Assembly (NCBI GenBank): GCA_965203535.1
Contig: OZ241897.1
Coordinates: 5,975,436 to 6,039,435 of the forward strand
Length of the DNA: 64,000 nt
From: JAJDTT01 sp022827025
Lineage (GTDB): Bacteria > Acidobacteriota > UBA6911 > RPQK01 > JAJDTT01
Reading direction: 5' to 3'
Below, piece after piece: positions 41,396-49,706 of the stretch (position 1 is its first letter; each line of letters starts with the position of its first letter). The position numbers and the translations under genes were made by a program. The notes beneath the pieces were generated by a model that saw only the letters and a program-made list of their open reading frames with translations, searched no databases and was not told the origin of the DNA.

Positions 41396-43857
41396 TCTCG
41401 ACTCTCCTGCTGGCCGCGTCCACGCTCACGGTTTCCGGTGCCGGTTCACTGGCGCTGATGCCGCCCGACATCACGCTTCAGGGACAGGACGCGACACAGC
41501 GGCTCATCCTGATCCAGCGGACGCCCCAACGCGGGTCCGAAGCCGACCTGACCCGAGAAGCGACCTTCTCTTCTTCGTCTCCCGGCGTCGCCCAGGTGGA
41601 CGCTCAAGGGGTGGTGCGGGCGTCGGGCGACGGAGAGGCCCGAATCACCGCCCGGCTGCCCGACGGCCGCTCTGCATCCGTCCGGGTCCGGGTGAGATCG
41701 GCCGGCCAACCGCCGCCCCGGGACTTTCGCAACCAGGTCCGCTCGGTCATGACCAAGTCGGGGTGCAATTCGGGACCCTGCCATGGCGCCGGAGCGGGAC
41801 AGAACTTCTTCAAGCTTTCGTTGAGAGGCTATTCCCCGGAGGAGGACTTCCGGGCTCTCACCCGGGAGGCCGGGGGCCGCAGGATCTCCCGCCAAGAGCC
41901 GTCTCGGAGCCTGATCCTGCTCAAACCCACCCTGGCCGTCTCCCACGGCGGAGGAAAGCTGCTGGAAACGGACTCCCTCGATTATCGGATCATGGCTGAC
42001 TGGATCGCGGGCGGAGCCAAGGGTCCCGCTCCCGACGACCCGAGGATCGAGCGGCTGGAGATTCACCCCTCACAGGCGACGCTACGGCCGGGAGCCCGGC
42101 ACCGGCTCGTGGTCCGGGCGTTCTTCTCCGACGGACGGTCCGAGGACGTCACCCGCTGGGGCAAGTACACGAGCAGCGACGCCTCCGTGGCCAGGGTCGG
42201 AGAGGATGGAATGGCGGAGACCGCAGGTCACGGGGAGGCGACGCTTTCGGTCTGGTATCTCGACCGGATCGCAGCGGCGAGAATCTCCGTTCCCTTTCCC
42301 GGAGAGCTTCCGGCGGAGGTCTTCCGCAATGCGGACCGCCGCAATTTCATCGACGACCTGGTCCTGGAGAAGCTGCAACAGATGCGGATTCCCCCGTCGG
42401 ATCTCTGCACCGATTCGGAGTTTCTCCGGCGGGCCTTCCTGGACGCGGCGGGAATCCTGCCGACCGGCGAAGAGGCGAAACGGTTCGCGGCCGATCCGGA
42501 CCCTGGAAAACGAAGCCGCCTGGTGGACGCGCTGCTGGAGCGGTCCGAATTCGCGGACCTCTGGGCCTACAAGTGGTCCGACCTGCTCCTGGTTTCCAGT
42601 TCCAAGCTCACGCCGGCCGCGACCCGAACCTTTCACGGTTGGATTCGACAGGCGGTCGCGGAAAACAAGCCTTGGGACCGCCTCGTCGAGGAGATCATCA
42701 CCGCTTCCGGAAGCAATCTGGCCAACGGCCCCGCCAACTACTACCTGCTTCACGACGAGCCCACCGCCCTGGCGGAGAACATGACCCTCACCTTCATGGG
42801 GATCTCCATCAATTGCGCCCGCTGCCACAACCACCCCTTGGACAAATGGACGCAGGACGACTACTACCACCTCTCCAGCTTCTTCTCCCGAGTCGGCAGA
42901 AAAAACGACCTGGGCTACGGTTTTGCCGACAATCCCAACTCATTGAAGGAGACCACCATATTCACCGCCAGCCGCGGCGAGGTGATCCATCCACGACTGG
43001 GCCGGCCCCTTCCTCCCCGCCCTCTGGAATCGGCGGAGTCGATCCACGACCGGCCCGGGAGAGACCGGCGGCTCCCTCTCGCGCAATGGCTCACTTCGGG
43101 CGAGAATCGCTACTTCGTCCGTGCGGTCGTGAATCGGGTCTGGCATCACTTCATGGGCCGGGGCCTCGTCCATCCCGCCGACGACATGCGGGAAACCAAC
43201 GTGGCTTCCAATCCGCGCCTCCTGGAAGCCTTGGCGCGCGAACTGGTGCGGAGCGGATTCGATCTCAAGTCGCTGATCCGATCCATAATGAATTCGGCCA
43301 CCTACCAGAGGAGTTCCCGGCTCCAGGGCAACAGCCACGACCGGAAGTATCACTCCCACTACCTGGTCCGAAGACTCCCGGCCGAGGTCCTGCTGGACGT
43401 GGTGTCCCAGGTTCTGGGCGTGCCCGAGAGCTTTGCCGGATATCCGGAGGGGGTCCGGGCCCTTCAACTGCCCGACTCCCGGGTGAACTCCTACGCGCTG
43501 ACCCTCTTCGGACGGCCCGCCAGAGAAATCAACGCCTACTCGGAGCGGGTCCGGAGCTCCACGGTTCCCCAGGTTCTGCACCTGCTCAACGGGGATCTCC
43601 TGAGCGCCAAGCTCCGCTCCCCCGAGGGAAACCTCCAGCGGATGCTCGACGAGGGGCTCACGGACCGGGAGATGGTCCGCCGGATCTTCTGGAGCTCACT
43701 TTCCCGGCCGCCGTCCCCGGGGGAGGAGGCGGAGGTCCTGAAACTGTTCGGCCCGGACGGAGACTCGTCCGCCTCCCGGGAGCAGAAGCGCCGTGAGCTC
43801 CTGGAAGATTTCTGGGCGGGCGTGATGATGAGCAAGGAATTCCTCTTCAACCACTGA
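41392..43857 (+). CDS. DUF1549/DUF1553 protein with BIG2 and haem-like motif
   Basis: 821 residues, exported (MISTLLLAASTLTVSGAGSLA). Order: BIG2-like domain (about 25-100), a cytochrome-like module with C125-NSGP-C130-H131 (CxxxxCH, as usual in this family), a second BIG2-like domain (about 225-300), DUF1549 (RNFIDDLVLEKLQQMRIPPSD, SINCARCHNHPLDKW with a CxxCH) and DUF1553 (VNRVWHHFMGRGLVHPADDMRETN). The two haem-binding-like motifs suggest redox function, perhaps with the DUF1501 partner on polysaccharides; unproven. Start overlaps DUF1501 by 4 bp (ATGA); stop overlaps the next gene by 1 bp, so all three are coupled. Confidence 0.92.
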   Translation: MISTLLLAASTLTVSGAGSLALMPPDITLQGQDATQRLILIQRTPQRGSEADLTREATFSSSSPGVAQVDAQGVVRASGDGEARITARLPDGRSASVRVRVRSAGQPPPRDFRNQVRSVMTKSGCNSGPCHGAGAGQNFFKLSLRGYSPEEDFRALTREAGGRRISRQEPSRSLILLKPTLAVSHGGGKLLETDSLDYRIMADWIAGGAKGPAPDDPRIERLEIHPSQATLRPGARHRLVVRAFFSDGRSEDVTRWGKYTSSDASVARVGEDGMAETAGHGEATLSVWYLDRIAAARISVPFPGELPAEVFRNADRRNFIDDLVLEKLQQMRIPPSDLCTDSEFLRRAFLDAAGILPTGEEAKRFAADPDPGKRSRLVDALLERSEFADLWAYKWSDLLLVSSSKLTPAATRTFHGWIRQAVAENKPWDRLVEEIITASGSNLANGPANYYLLHDEPTALAENMTLTFMGISINCARCHNHPLDKWTQDDYYHLSSFFSRVGRKNDLGYGFADNPNSLKETTIFTASRGEVIHPRLGRPLPPRPLESAESIHDRPGRDRRLPLAQWLTSGENRYFVRAVVNRVWHHFMGRGLVHPADDMRETNVASNPRLLEALARELVRSGFDLKSLIRSIMNSATYQRSSRLQGNSHDRKYHSHYLVRRLPAEVLLDVVSQVLGVPESFAGYPEGVRALQLPDSRVNSYALTLFGRPAREINAYSERVRSSTVPQVLHLLNGDLLSAKLRSPEGNLQRMLDEGLTDREMVRRIFWSSLSRPPSPGEEAEVLKLFGPDGDSSASREQKRRELLEDFWAGVMMSKEFLFNH

Positions 43858-46247
43858 TGCTCCCGAAACCCCGAACTCTGATCCCCATCATTCTCGGCAC
43901 CCTTTCCTGGAGTCTGGCCGCGACCTACTACCCCTCCGCGCCGGTGGTCTACCAGGCCACTCCCACCGGAGCCCAGGCCGGTTCCAGAGTTCAAGTCGTT
44001 TTGGAGGGAATACATCTCAAAGAGTCCGAAAATATAGTTTTTAACTCCTCGGATCTAACGGCCAGAGTCCTTGAAATCCGGGACGGACCCAACGGCCGGT
44101 TCCAGACCCCGCTGGAGCGGTTGCGCCTGGAAGTCGAAGTTCATGAGGAAACCCCTCCCGCAATCTACGGATTCCGAGTCAAGACCCGGCACGGAGCCAG
44201 CAACTGGATTCCCTTCGCTGCCGGGCGGTTCCCCGAGATCCACGAGTCCGACGGAAACGGCACCCTCTCCGGAGCCCAACCGGTACCCCTTCCCGCGACG
44301 GTGAACGGCCGGATCGCCAAGGGAGGAGAGGAAGACTATTTCCAATTTGAAGGGCGCCAGGGTGAGGAGCTGGTGCTCCAACTGCAAGCCCACGCCTTGG
44401 GATCCCGGATGGACGCGGCTCTCACGCTCATGGGACCGGAGGGACGGGTCCTGGCCGGCAACAACAACGCCTCTCCGCGAAACCTCGACGCCATGTTGGG
44501 TTTGCGGCTGCCCCGATCAGGCCGCTACACCGTCCGGGTCACCGATTTTGCCGGCGGTGGGGGCTCGCGAAGCTTCTACCGCCTGACCTTGGGAGCAGTT
44601 CCCTATGTGACCCACCTGTTTCCCGCGGGCGTGCGCCGCGGTGAAGAGGTGGAAGCGCGGTTGGAGGGCTTCAATCTGGGAGGTCAGACCAGGATTCGGC
44701 TCCGCGGGGACCGGCCACCCCGGGAGGACGGCTTTCGGGACCTGACGGTCCGCACGGCCCACGGCCCGGCCCTCAACCCCGTCCGGATCGCCGTGGGGAA
44801 CCATGACGAGACCCTGGAGTCGGAAGAGAACGATTCCCCTGAGACGGCTCAGCCGGTCTCCGTCCCCATCACCGTCAACGGCCGGATCGATTCGGTCCGG
44901 GACGCCGACGTCTTCCGCTTTCCGGCTCGCCGGGGGCGGCCTCTGGCCTTGGAGGTCGCCGCTCAACGGCTCGACTCCCCGCTGGATTCCGATATCGAAG
45001 TCCTGGACCTCCAGGGCAATCCCCTGCCCCGGGTCCGGCTCAGGACCATCTTCGAAGGAAGCCACCTGGAGCCCCTGGCCTCCCGCTCCCTGCAATTGCA
45101 GCGGTTCGACCTGGCCAACGGAACGGCGTTTCGGGGAGGAGACTTCGTCCTCCTGAGCGAGCGGGAGCTGGTCCGCCTGGAAGAGGGCCTCCGCCACTCG
45201 GACGACTTCTCCCTGGCCCAGGGCCTCTTGGGCCAGCGGCTGGCATGGTTGGGCACCAGTCCCCAGAACCACCCCAAGAACTACAACGCCCGGAAGGTGG
45301 AGATCCTCCCACCCGAGGCTCCGGCCCCGGGAGATTCATCCACCCTGACCCTCTTCTATCGAAACGACGACGGCGGTCCCGTCTACGGCAAGGACTCGTA
45401 TCTTCTGTTCGATCCCCCGGCGGACGGAGAATACCTGGTTCGCCTGCGGGACCTGAACGGTTCGGGAGGACTCCGCCATACGTACCGTCTCACGGTCCGT
45501 CCCGCCAGGCCCGATTTCCGGCTCTACCTGGACGACGGCTTCATGCAACAGCGGGACCTGAGGGGAGCGGGGGCCAGAAGCCCCAACGTCCCCCGGGGTG
45601 GGAGCGTTCCCCTGGTGGTGTCGGCCCTGCGGGTCGACGGGTTCCGGGACGAAATCCGGATCGAAGCCCTGGATCTGCCGCCCGGCATCCGGGCCGAACC
45701 GGGCGCCATTCGCCGGGACGAGTTCCAGACGACGCTGATCTTCACCGCGGACGCTTCAGCGCCTCCGGTACCGCCCGCACACAAGCTCAAGATCCAAGGG
45801 CGCGCCCGAATCGGAGGCCGGGAGAGAATCCACGCGGCGGTGGACCCGGACAGTGGGCTGAACCTGGTCTCCCTGGTCCCTCCCCCTGCCATCCGGCCTC
45901 TGGTCGAACCGGAACACCTGGTCCTGAAGCGGGGATCCCAGGGCCGCCTCCATGTCCGGATCGACTGTCCGGATGACTTCGCTCATGAAGTGGGCATCGA
46001 AGTGAAGAATCGCCCCCCCGGCCTGTTCGTTGACGGACGGTCCACCAATGCGGGGCTGGTCATCAGCAAGGGCGAACACTCCCGCATCCTGAATATTCTG
46101 GCGGAGGAATCGCTGGAGCCCATGACCGTGCCCATCTACGTCGTGACCCGGCACCGCAGCGAACGTACCGAGAAGATGCGAGGATTGGGAATCCTGGAAG
46201 AGTCGGTCGACTACGCCTCCCATCCTGTCCTGGTGACCATCGAGTAG
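43857..46247 (+). CDS. PPC-domain exported protein, third gene of the DUF1501 operon
   Basis: 796 residues with a signal peptide (IPIILGTLSWSLA). Contains an IPT/TIG-like start (PTGAQAGSRVQVVLEGIHL), bacterial pre-peptidase C-terminal (PPC) domains (VNGRIAKGGEEDYFQFEGRQ and VNGRIDSVRDADVFRFPARR, each ending in an AGGGGSRSFYRLTL-type strand), and a third near DPPADGEYLVRLRDLNGSGG. These beta-domains bind substrate or cell surface. It begins on the last base of the DUF1553 stop. Such proteins are the regular third member of DUF1501/DUF1553 clusters. Confidence 0.88.
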   Translation: MLPKPRTLIPIILGTLSWSLAATYYPSAPVVYQATPTGAQAGSRVQVVLEGIHLKESENIVFNSSDLTARVLEIRDGPNGRFQTPLERLRLEVEVHEETPPAIYGFRVKTRHGASNWIPFAAGRFPEIHESDGNGTLSGAQPVPLPATVNGRIAKGGEEDYFQFEGRQGEELVLQLQAHALGSRMDAALTLMGPEGRVLAGNNNASPRNLDAMLGLRLPRSGRYTVRVTDFAGGGGSRSFYRLTLGAVPYVTHLFPAGVRRGEEVEARLEGFNLGGQTRIRLRGDRPPREDGFRDLTVRTAHGPALNPVRIAVGNHDETLESEENDSPETAQPVSVPITVNGRIDSVRDADVFRFPARRGRPLALEVAAQRLDSPLDSDIEVLDLQGNPLPRVRLRTIFEGSHLEPLASRSLQLQRFDLANGTAFRGGDFVLLSERELVRLEEGLRHSDDFSLAQGLLGQRLAWLGTSPQNHPKNYNARKVEILPPEAPAPGDSSTLTLFYRNDDGGPVYGKDSYLLFDPPADGEYLVRLRDLNGSGGLRHTYRLTVRPARPDFRLYLDDGFMQQRDLRGAGARSPNVPRGGSVPLVVSALRVDGFRDEIRIEALDLPPGIRAEPGAIRRDEFQTTLIFTADASAPPVPPAHKLKIQGRARIGGRERIHAAVDPDSGLNLVSLVPPPAIRPLVEPEHLVLKRGSQGRLHVRIDCPDDFAHEVGIEVKNRPPGLFVDGRSTNAGLVISKGEHSRILNILAEESLEPMTVPIYVVTRHRSERTEKMRGLGILEESVDYASHPVLVTIE

Positions 46248-46286
46248 GCCCGTTTCCTCGTCGCCGGAAGGGGGAGGCAGAACCAA

Positions 46287-47807
46287 TTATCGAGAGGCCG
46301 CGTGAATCGGAACCCGGGCGGCGTACGCGCGCCGCAACTTGCGGAGAGCCATGGCCTCGATCTGCCGGATCCGCTCCCGGGTCAGGGAGAAAACGCGGCC
46401 GATCTGCTCCAGAGTATGCTCTCCATCCTCTTCAATCCCGAACCTCAGACGCAGCACTCGCTCCTCGCGGGAGTCCAGATTCTCAAGGATGCCTGAGGTC
46501 TCATCCGCCAAGCTCAGACGCAGGAATTCATCGGAGGGAGACTCGCTGCTGCAGTCCTCGAGGATATCCTGCAGCTTACCCTCCTCATCCCTGCCGATTG
46601 GAGTTTCCAGGGACACCGGCTTTCGCGCGATTTCCAGGATGCGCTGGACCCGGTCCGCCGGCAGTCCCACGGCTCCGGCGAGCTCTTCCGTACTCGGCTG
46701 GCGCCCATAGATCCGGGTCCACTCGTGAGCCGTTCGGACCGATTTGTAGACGACCTCGGAGATGTGGACGGGAAGTCGAATCGTTCTCCCCTTCTCGGAG
46801 ATGGATCGCTGGATCGCCTGCCGGATCCACCAGTGGGCGTATGTCGAGAACTTGAAGCCCAGACGGTGATTGAAGCGGTCGACCGCCTTCATCAGACCGA
46901 TATTCCCCTCCTGAATCAAATCCAGGAAAGCCAGCCCGCGGCCCCGGTATTTCTTGGCCACGGACACGACCAACCGCAGGTTCGACTGCACCAGTTCCTG
47001 CTTGGCATCAACGGCCTTGCGCTCCGCGTCGCAGATGCGGCCGAAGGCTCGGCGCGCCTGCTCCCGGGTCACGCACCGGGACTGCTCCCACTGCTCCAAT
47101 TCGTTGCATACCTCCCGGTATCTGCCCTGGTCCTCCGCCGCGGGACTCTTCCGGAGCCGCTCGCTCGTGTTGACCAGGTCCAGCATCGGTTCCAGAGAGG
47201 TCTTGAGCGACTTGAGCAGGCGGACGCGAGCCTCCTCTTTCAGTCCCAGCTTGCGAATCCGCCCGGCGATGGCGCGGCGGACGCGAGCCAAACCCAGCAA
47301 TTCCCGGAAGCCGGGTTCCCCATCCTGTACGGCCTGCCGCCATCGCCGCCAGAGCCGTCGGGCGCGTTGGTCCAGATGGGCAATGGTCCCCAGTTGCATC
47401 CGGAACCACTCCCCGGCTTTGACTCCGGAGGTGGCCTTGGAATCCAGACGGGCGATCTCCCGGATCCGAATCTCTCCGACCTGCAGCCGCGGCCCCCAGG
47501 AAAGAAGCTCACCGACGGCAAGCGGACAACGGTAGAGATTATCGGCGAGCCGCTCCCGTCCCTTCGCCAGCCGGCTGGCAATCTCGGTCTCCTGCTTGGC
47601 CGTCAACAGAGGTATCGATCCCATCTCCTTGAGGTAGGCAAAGATCGTGTCGTCCCCGTGGCTTCTCCTGCCTGCATCCGCCCCCGGCCCCAGGACTTCG
47701 TCCCGATCCCACGGGTTCGAGCCGGTATTCCGGCGCCCGGCAGAGCCTGTGCCCCCGTAAACCCGTCCGTAGCCGCCACGCTTACCCGCAATTCCCGATT
47801 TCATCAT
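46287..47807 (-). CDS. Primary-type sigma-70 factor
   Basis: 506 residues. Regions: 1.2 (DDTIFAYLKEMGSIPLLTAKQE, about residues 52-73), a long non-conserved insert (about 90-245), region 2 (QSNLRLVVSVAKKYRGRGLAFLDLIQEGN, RFNHRLGFKFSTYAHWWIRQAI), region 3 (VHISEVVYKSVRTAHEWTR, VSLETPIGRDEEG) and region 4 (LRLRFGIEEDGEHTLEQIGRVFSLTRERIRQIEAMALRKLR). Full regions 2-4 make it a RpoD/RpoS-like factor; a standard acidic region 1.1 is absent, so it may be a group-2 factor. The insert between 1.2 and 2 is typical of RpoD. ATG at 47807 was chosen; upstream codons run through repeat DNA. Confidence 0.92.
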   Translation of the reverse strand: MMKSGIAGKRGGYGRVYGGTGSAGRRNTGSNPWDRDEVLGPGADAGRRSHGDDTIFAYLKEMGSIPLLTAKQETEIASRLAKGRERLADNLYRCPLAVGELLSWGPRLQVGEIRIREIARLDSKATSGVKAGEWFRMQLGTIAHLDQRARRLWRRWRQAVQDGEPGFRELLGLARVRRAIAGRIRKLGLKEEARVRLLKSLKTSLEPMLDLVNTSERLRKSPAAEDQGRYREVCNELEQWEQSRCVTREQARRAFGRICDAERKAVDAKQELVQSNLRLVVSVAKKYRGRGLAFLDLIQEGNIGLMKAVDRFNHRLGFKFSTYAHWWIRQAIQRSISEKGRTIRLPVHISEVVYKSVRTAHEWTRIYGRQPSTEELAGAVGLPADRVQRILEIARKPVSLETPIGRDEEGKLQDILEDCSSESPSDEFLRLSLADETSGILENLDSREERVLRLRFGIEEDGEHTLEQIGRVFSLTRERIRQIEAMALRKLRRAYAARVPIHAASR

Positions 47808-47876
47808 CTCGGTCACCTGCCTTGAATAACGTCCTGTGTAGTAGACGGATTCTCGGCAGAAAAGGTTTCGTTTCGA

Positions 47877-48191
47877 TGGAGCGGCGGCATGGAGCGGCGA
47901 CATCCTTGCCGCCGGGAGCGGCGTGTTTCACGCGCCGACCGGGACCGGCGTCTTATAGGCGCCGATCCCAGGGGGGTTAGGGGGGACGGCAGTCCCTCTA
48001 CGCTTCCTCCCCCCGAATGGCACATGAACAAAGAAGAAAAAGAAGACGGGGGACAGGAAAGTCCCCGCTTCTTAGAAAAACATGGGGCACCCGGAGGGGG
48101 GACTTTTAGTCCCCCCGTCGGAGTGGGGGTAGGAAAACCCCCACTCCTTTTCTCGCAGGATTTCGCCGGACCGGGGCCGGTGGGGGAGCTC
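47877..48191. repeat. Hairpin-family cluster, inverted orientation
   Basis: From the left: CGGCGACATCCTTGCCGCCG, CGGCG/CGCCG pairs with loops TGTTTCACG and TCTTATAGG, GGGGGACGGCAGTCCC, GGGGACAGGAAAGTCCCC, GGGGGGACT/AGTCCCCCC with loop TTT (48096-48116), and H1 inverted (arms GGAGTGGGGGT/ACCCCCACTCC, loop AGGAAA, 48120-48147). It ends with the reverse complement of the GGAGCTC...CCACCGGCC leader (48168-48191). This is most of the 385-bp gap 47808-48192, just past the frdD stop. Confidence 0.8.
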
Positions 48192-48192
48192 C

Positions 48193-48546
48193 TTACACGA
48201 GCAGCCAGACGGTAGCCGCCGTCCCCGCAATGGCGGAGCCGTAGCAGAGGATCGAGATGGCTGTCTTGAGGGTTCCGCCTCCCAGGTCGATCAGGATGTG
48301 CCGGAGACGGTGAGCCGAGTGGAATAGAGGCAAGGAAATGAAAACCAGCAGGTAGAGCCGAACCAGCGGGTTCTCCAAAAGCTCCCGAACCCGCTCGTAG
48401 GAGAGCGTCTCGAGGGGGATCCAGCCCAGGCCGACGCCCAACCCGGTCACCAGGATGTGGACCGGGACCAGGAAGGCCGCCACCGTGCCGCCCGCCGAAA
48501 AGAGTCCCCACCAGATGGGGTCGGTCGTCTTGAGTCGCACACCCAT
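48193..48546 (-). CDS. frdD: Fumarate reductase membrane subunit D
   Basis: 117 residues with three transmembrane helices (about 12-36, 62-80 and 90-115) in the FrdD arrangement: DPIWWGLFSAGGTVAAFLVP, VRLYLLVFISLPLFHSAHRLRHILIDLG. With FrdC it anchors the flavoprotein and iron-sulfur subunits and binds quinol; no haem ligands are expected in this type. Last gene of frdABCD, 1 bp after the frdC stop. Confidence 0.9.
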   Translation of the reverse strand: MGVRLKTTDPIWWGLFSAGGTVAAFLVPVHILVTGLGVGLGWIPLETLSYERVRELLENPLVRLYLLVFISLPLFHSAHRLRHILIDLGGGTLKTAISILCYGSAIAGTAATVWLLV

Positions 48547-48547
48547 C

Positions 48548-48952
48548 TCAGTTCACCACCAGGTACCAGAGAATCCCGGAAATCACGATCCAGGCCAGGT
48601 AATTCGCCGCCAGCACCAATTTGGCCGGGATCACCTTCCGTCCCATCCGAATCACCATCACGATGGGGGTCAGGTGAATCCAGGTCACCGTGTGGAGCAC
48701 GCAGAACACCAGGGACACACCCAGCAATACCAGGACCGCCGGATGCTGGAGCAGGGCAAGGTAAGCCTCATAGCTGTCCTTCCCTTGAGACAGCCGGTAC
48801 AGGCCCACCAGGTAACCGAGCGCGTAGAGCGCCACGAACACCGCCGACAGCTCCCGGAGCATGAACAGGAAATACCGCCCGCTGCCCAGCCACCAGAGGG
48901 CCGACCTCCGGGGCCGATAACGAGGCGGACGCCGTGCCGAAGTGACGCTCAC
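48548..48952 (-). CDS. frdC: Fumarate reductase membrane subunit C
   Basis: 134 residues from a GTG start that overlaps the frdB stop by 4 bp (GTGA). Three transmembrane helices, with LRELSAVFVALYALGYLVGLYR, LLGVSLVFCVLHTVTWIHLTP and NYLAWIVISGILWYLVV. The ELSAVFVA and HTVTWIHLTP segments are typical of FrdC near the quinol site. Longer upstream starts in this frame would lie inside frdB and are rejected. Confidence 0.9.
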   Translation of the reverse strand: MSVTSARRPPRYRPRRSALWWLGSGRYFLFMLRELSAVFVALYALGYLVGLYRLSQGKDSYEAYLALLQHPAVLVLLGVSLVFCVLHTVTWIHLTPIVMVIRMGRKVIPAKLVLAANYLAWIVISGILWYLVVN

Positions 48953-49686
48953 GATTTCCCCCAGGGCCAGAGCATCCCGAGGATATGGTCCTTCGTCAGT
49001 TGCACCTTGGAACGCTGGATCGCCGCCGCCGGGTCCACGTGCTTGGGACAGACCACCGAGCACTCGCCGACGAAGGAGCATTCCCAGATTCCCTCGTGGC
49101 TTCCGATGACCTCGGCCCGCTGGTCCTGGCCCTCCTCCCTGGAGTCCATGTCGTACCGGTGCGCCAAGGCGATGGCGGCCGGTCCGATGAAGGTCTGGTC
49201 CGCTGCGTAGACCGGGCAGGCCGCGTAGCAGAGAGCGCAGTTGATGCACATGCTGAACTGTCGAAAGAGCTGCAGCTCCTCGGGGGACTGCAGATACTCC
49301 CCTTCTTCAACCGGCTTTTCCTGCTCCCGGATCATCCATGGCTTCACCGCCCGGAGCTTGTCCATGAAATCGTCCATCTCGATGACCAGGTCCCGGATCA
49401 CCGGGAAATGGTCCAGAGGACCCACCTGCACCCCTTGCGGGTAGTCCTTCAGAAAGACGGCGCAAGTCAGCTTGGCCTCTCCGTTGACCATCATGCCGCA
49501 GCTTCCGCACACCCCCATGCGGCACGACCAACGGTAGCTCAGGCTCCCGTCGACGTGGTCCTTGATGTAGTTGAGGCCGTCCAGGACCACCATCTCATCG
49601 TCGTAGGGGATGGTGTAGGTCTGCTCGAACGGGGCGGGACTATTCTCCGGATCGTACCGGATGACGGTGATGTCGATGTTGTTCAT
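48949..49686 (-). CDS. frdB: Fumarate reductase iron-sulfur subunit
   Basis: 245 residues. N-terminal [2Fe-2S] domain with SCRMGVCGSCGMMVNGEAKLTC, and C-terminal ferredoxin domain with CINCALCYAACP, ECSFVGECSVVCPKHVDP for the [4Fe-4S] and [3Fe-4S] clusters. It carries electrons from the membrane quinol to FrdA. Start is 20 bp after frdA. In-frame codons further upstream are inside frdA. Confidence 0.95.
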   Translation of the reverse strand: MNNIDITVIRYDPENSPAPFEQTYTIPYDDEMVVLDGLNYIKDHVDGSLSYRWSCRMGVCGSCGMMVNGEAKLTCAVFLKDYPQGVQVGPLDHFPVIRDLVIEMDDFMDKLRAVKPWMIREQEKPVEEGEYLQSPEELQLFRQFSMCINCALCYAACPVYAADQTFIGPAAIALAHRYDMDSREEGQDQRAEVIGSHEGIWECSFVGECSVVCPKHVDPAAAIQRSKVQLTKDHILGMLWPWGKS

Positions 49687-49706
49687 GCCGGCATCTCGCT
49701 CCTGGC

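Noticed and set aside
47808..47903. N-terminal extension of the sigma factor (32 residues)
   Set aside because: It is read through intergenic repeat DNA, and a ribosome site precedes the ATG at 47807.
47970..47990. G-tract with TTAGGG, resembling telomere or quadruplex DNA
   Set aside because: It is a variant of the G-arm of the hairpin family (compare 39846-39872) and occurs once.
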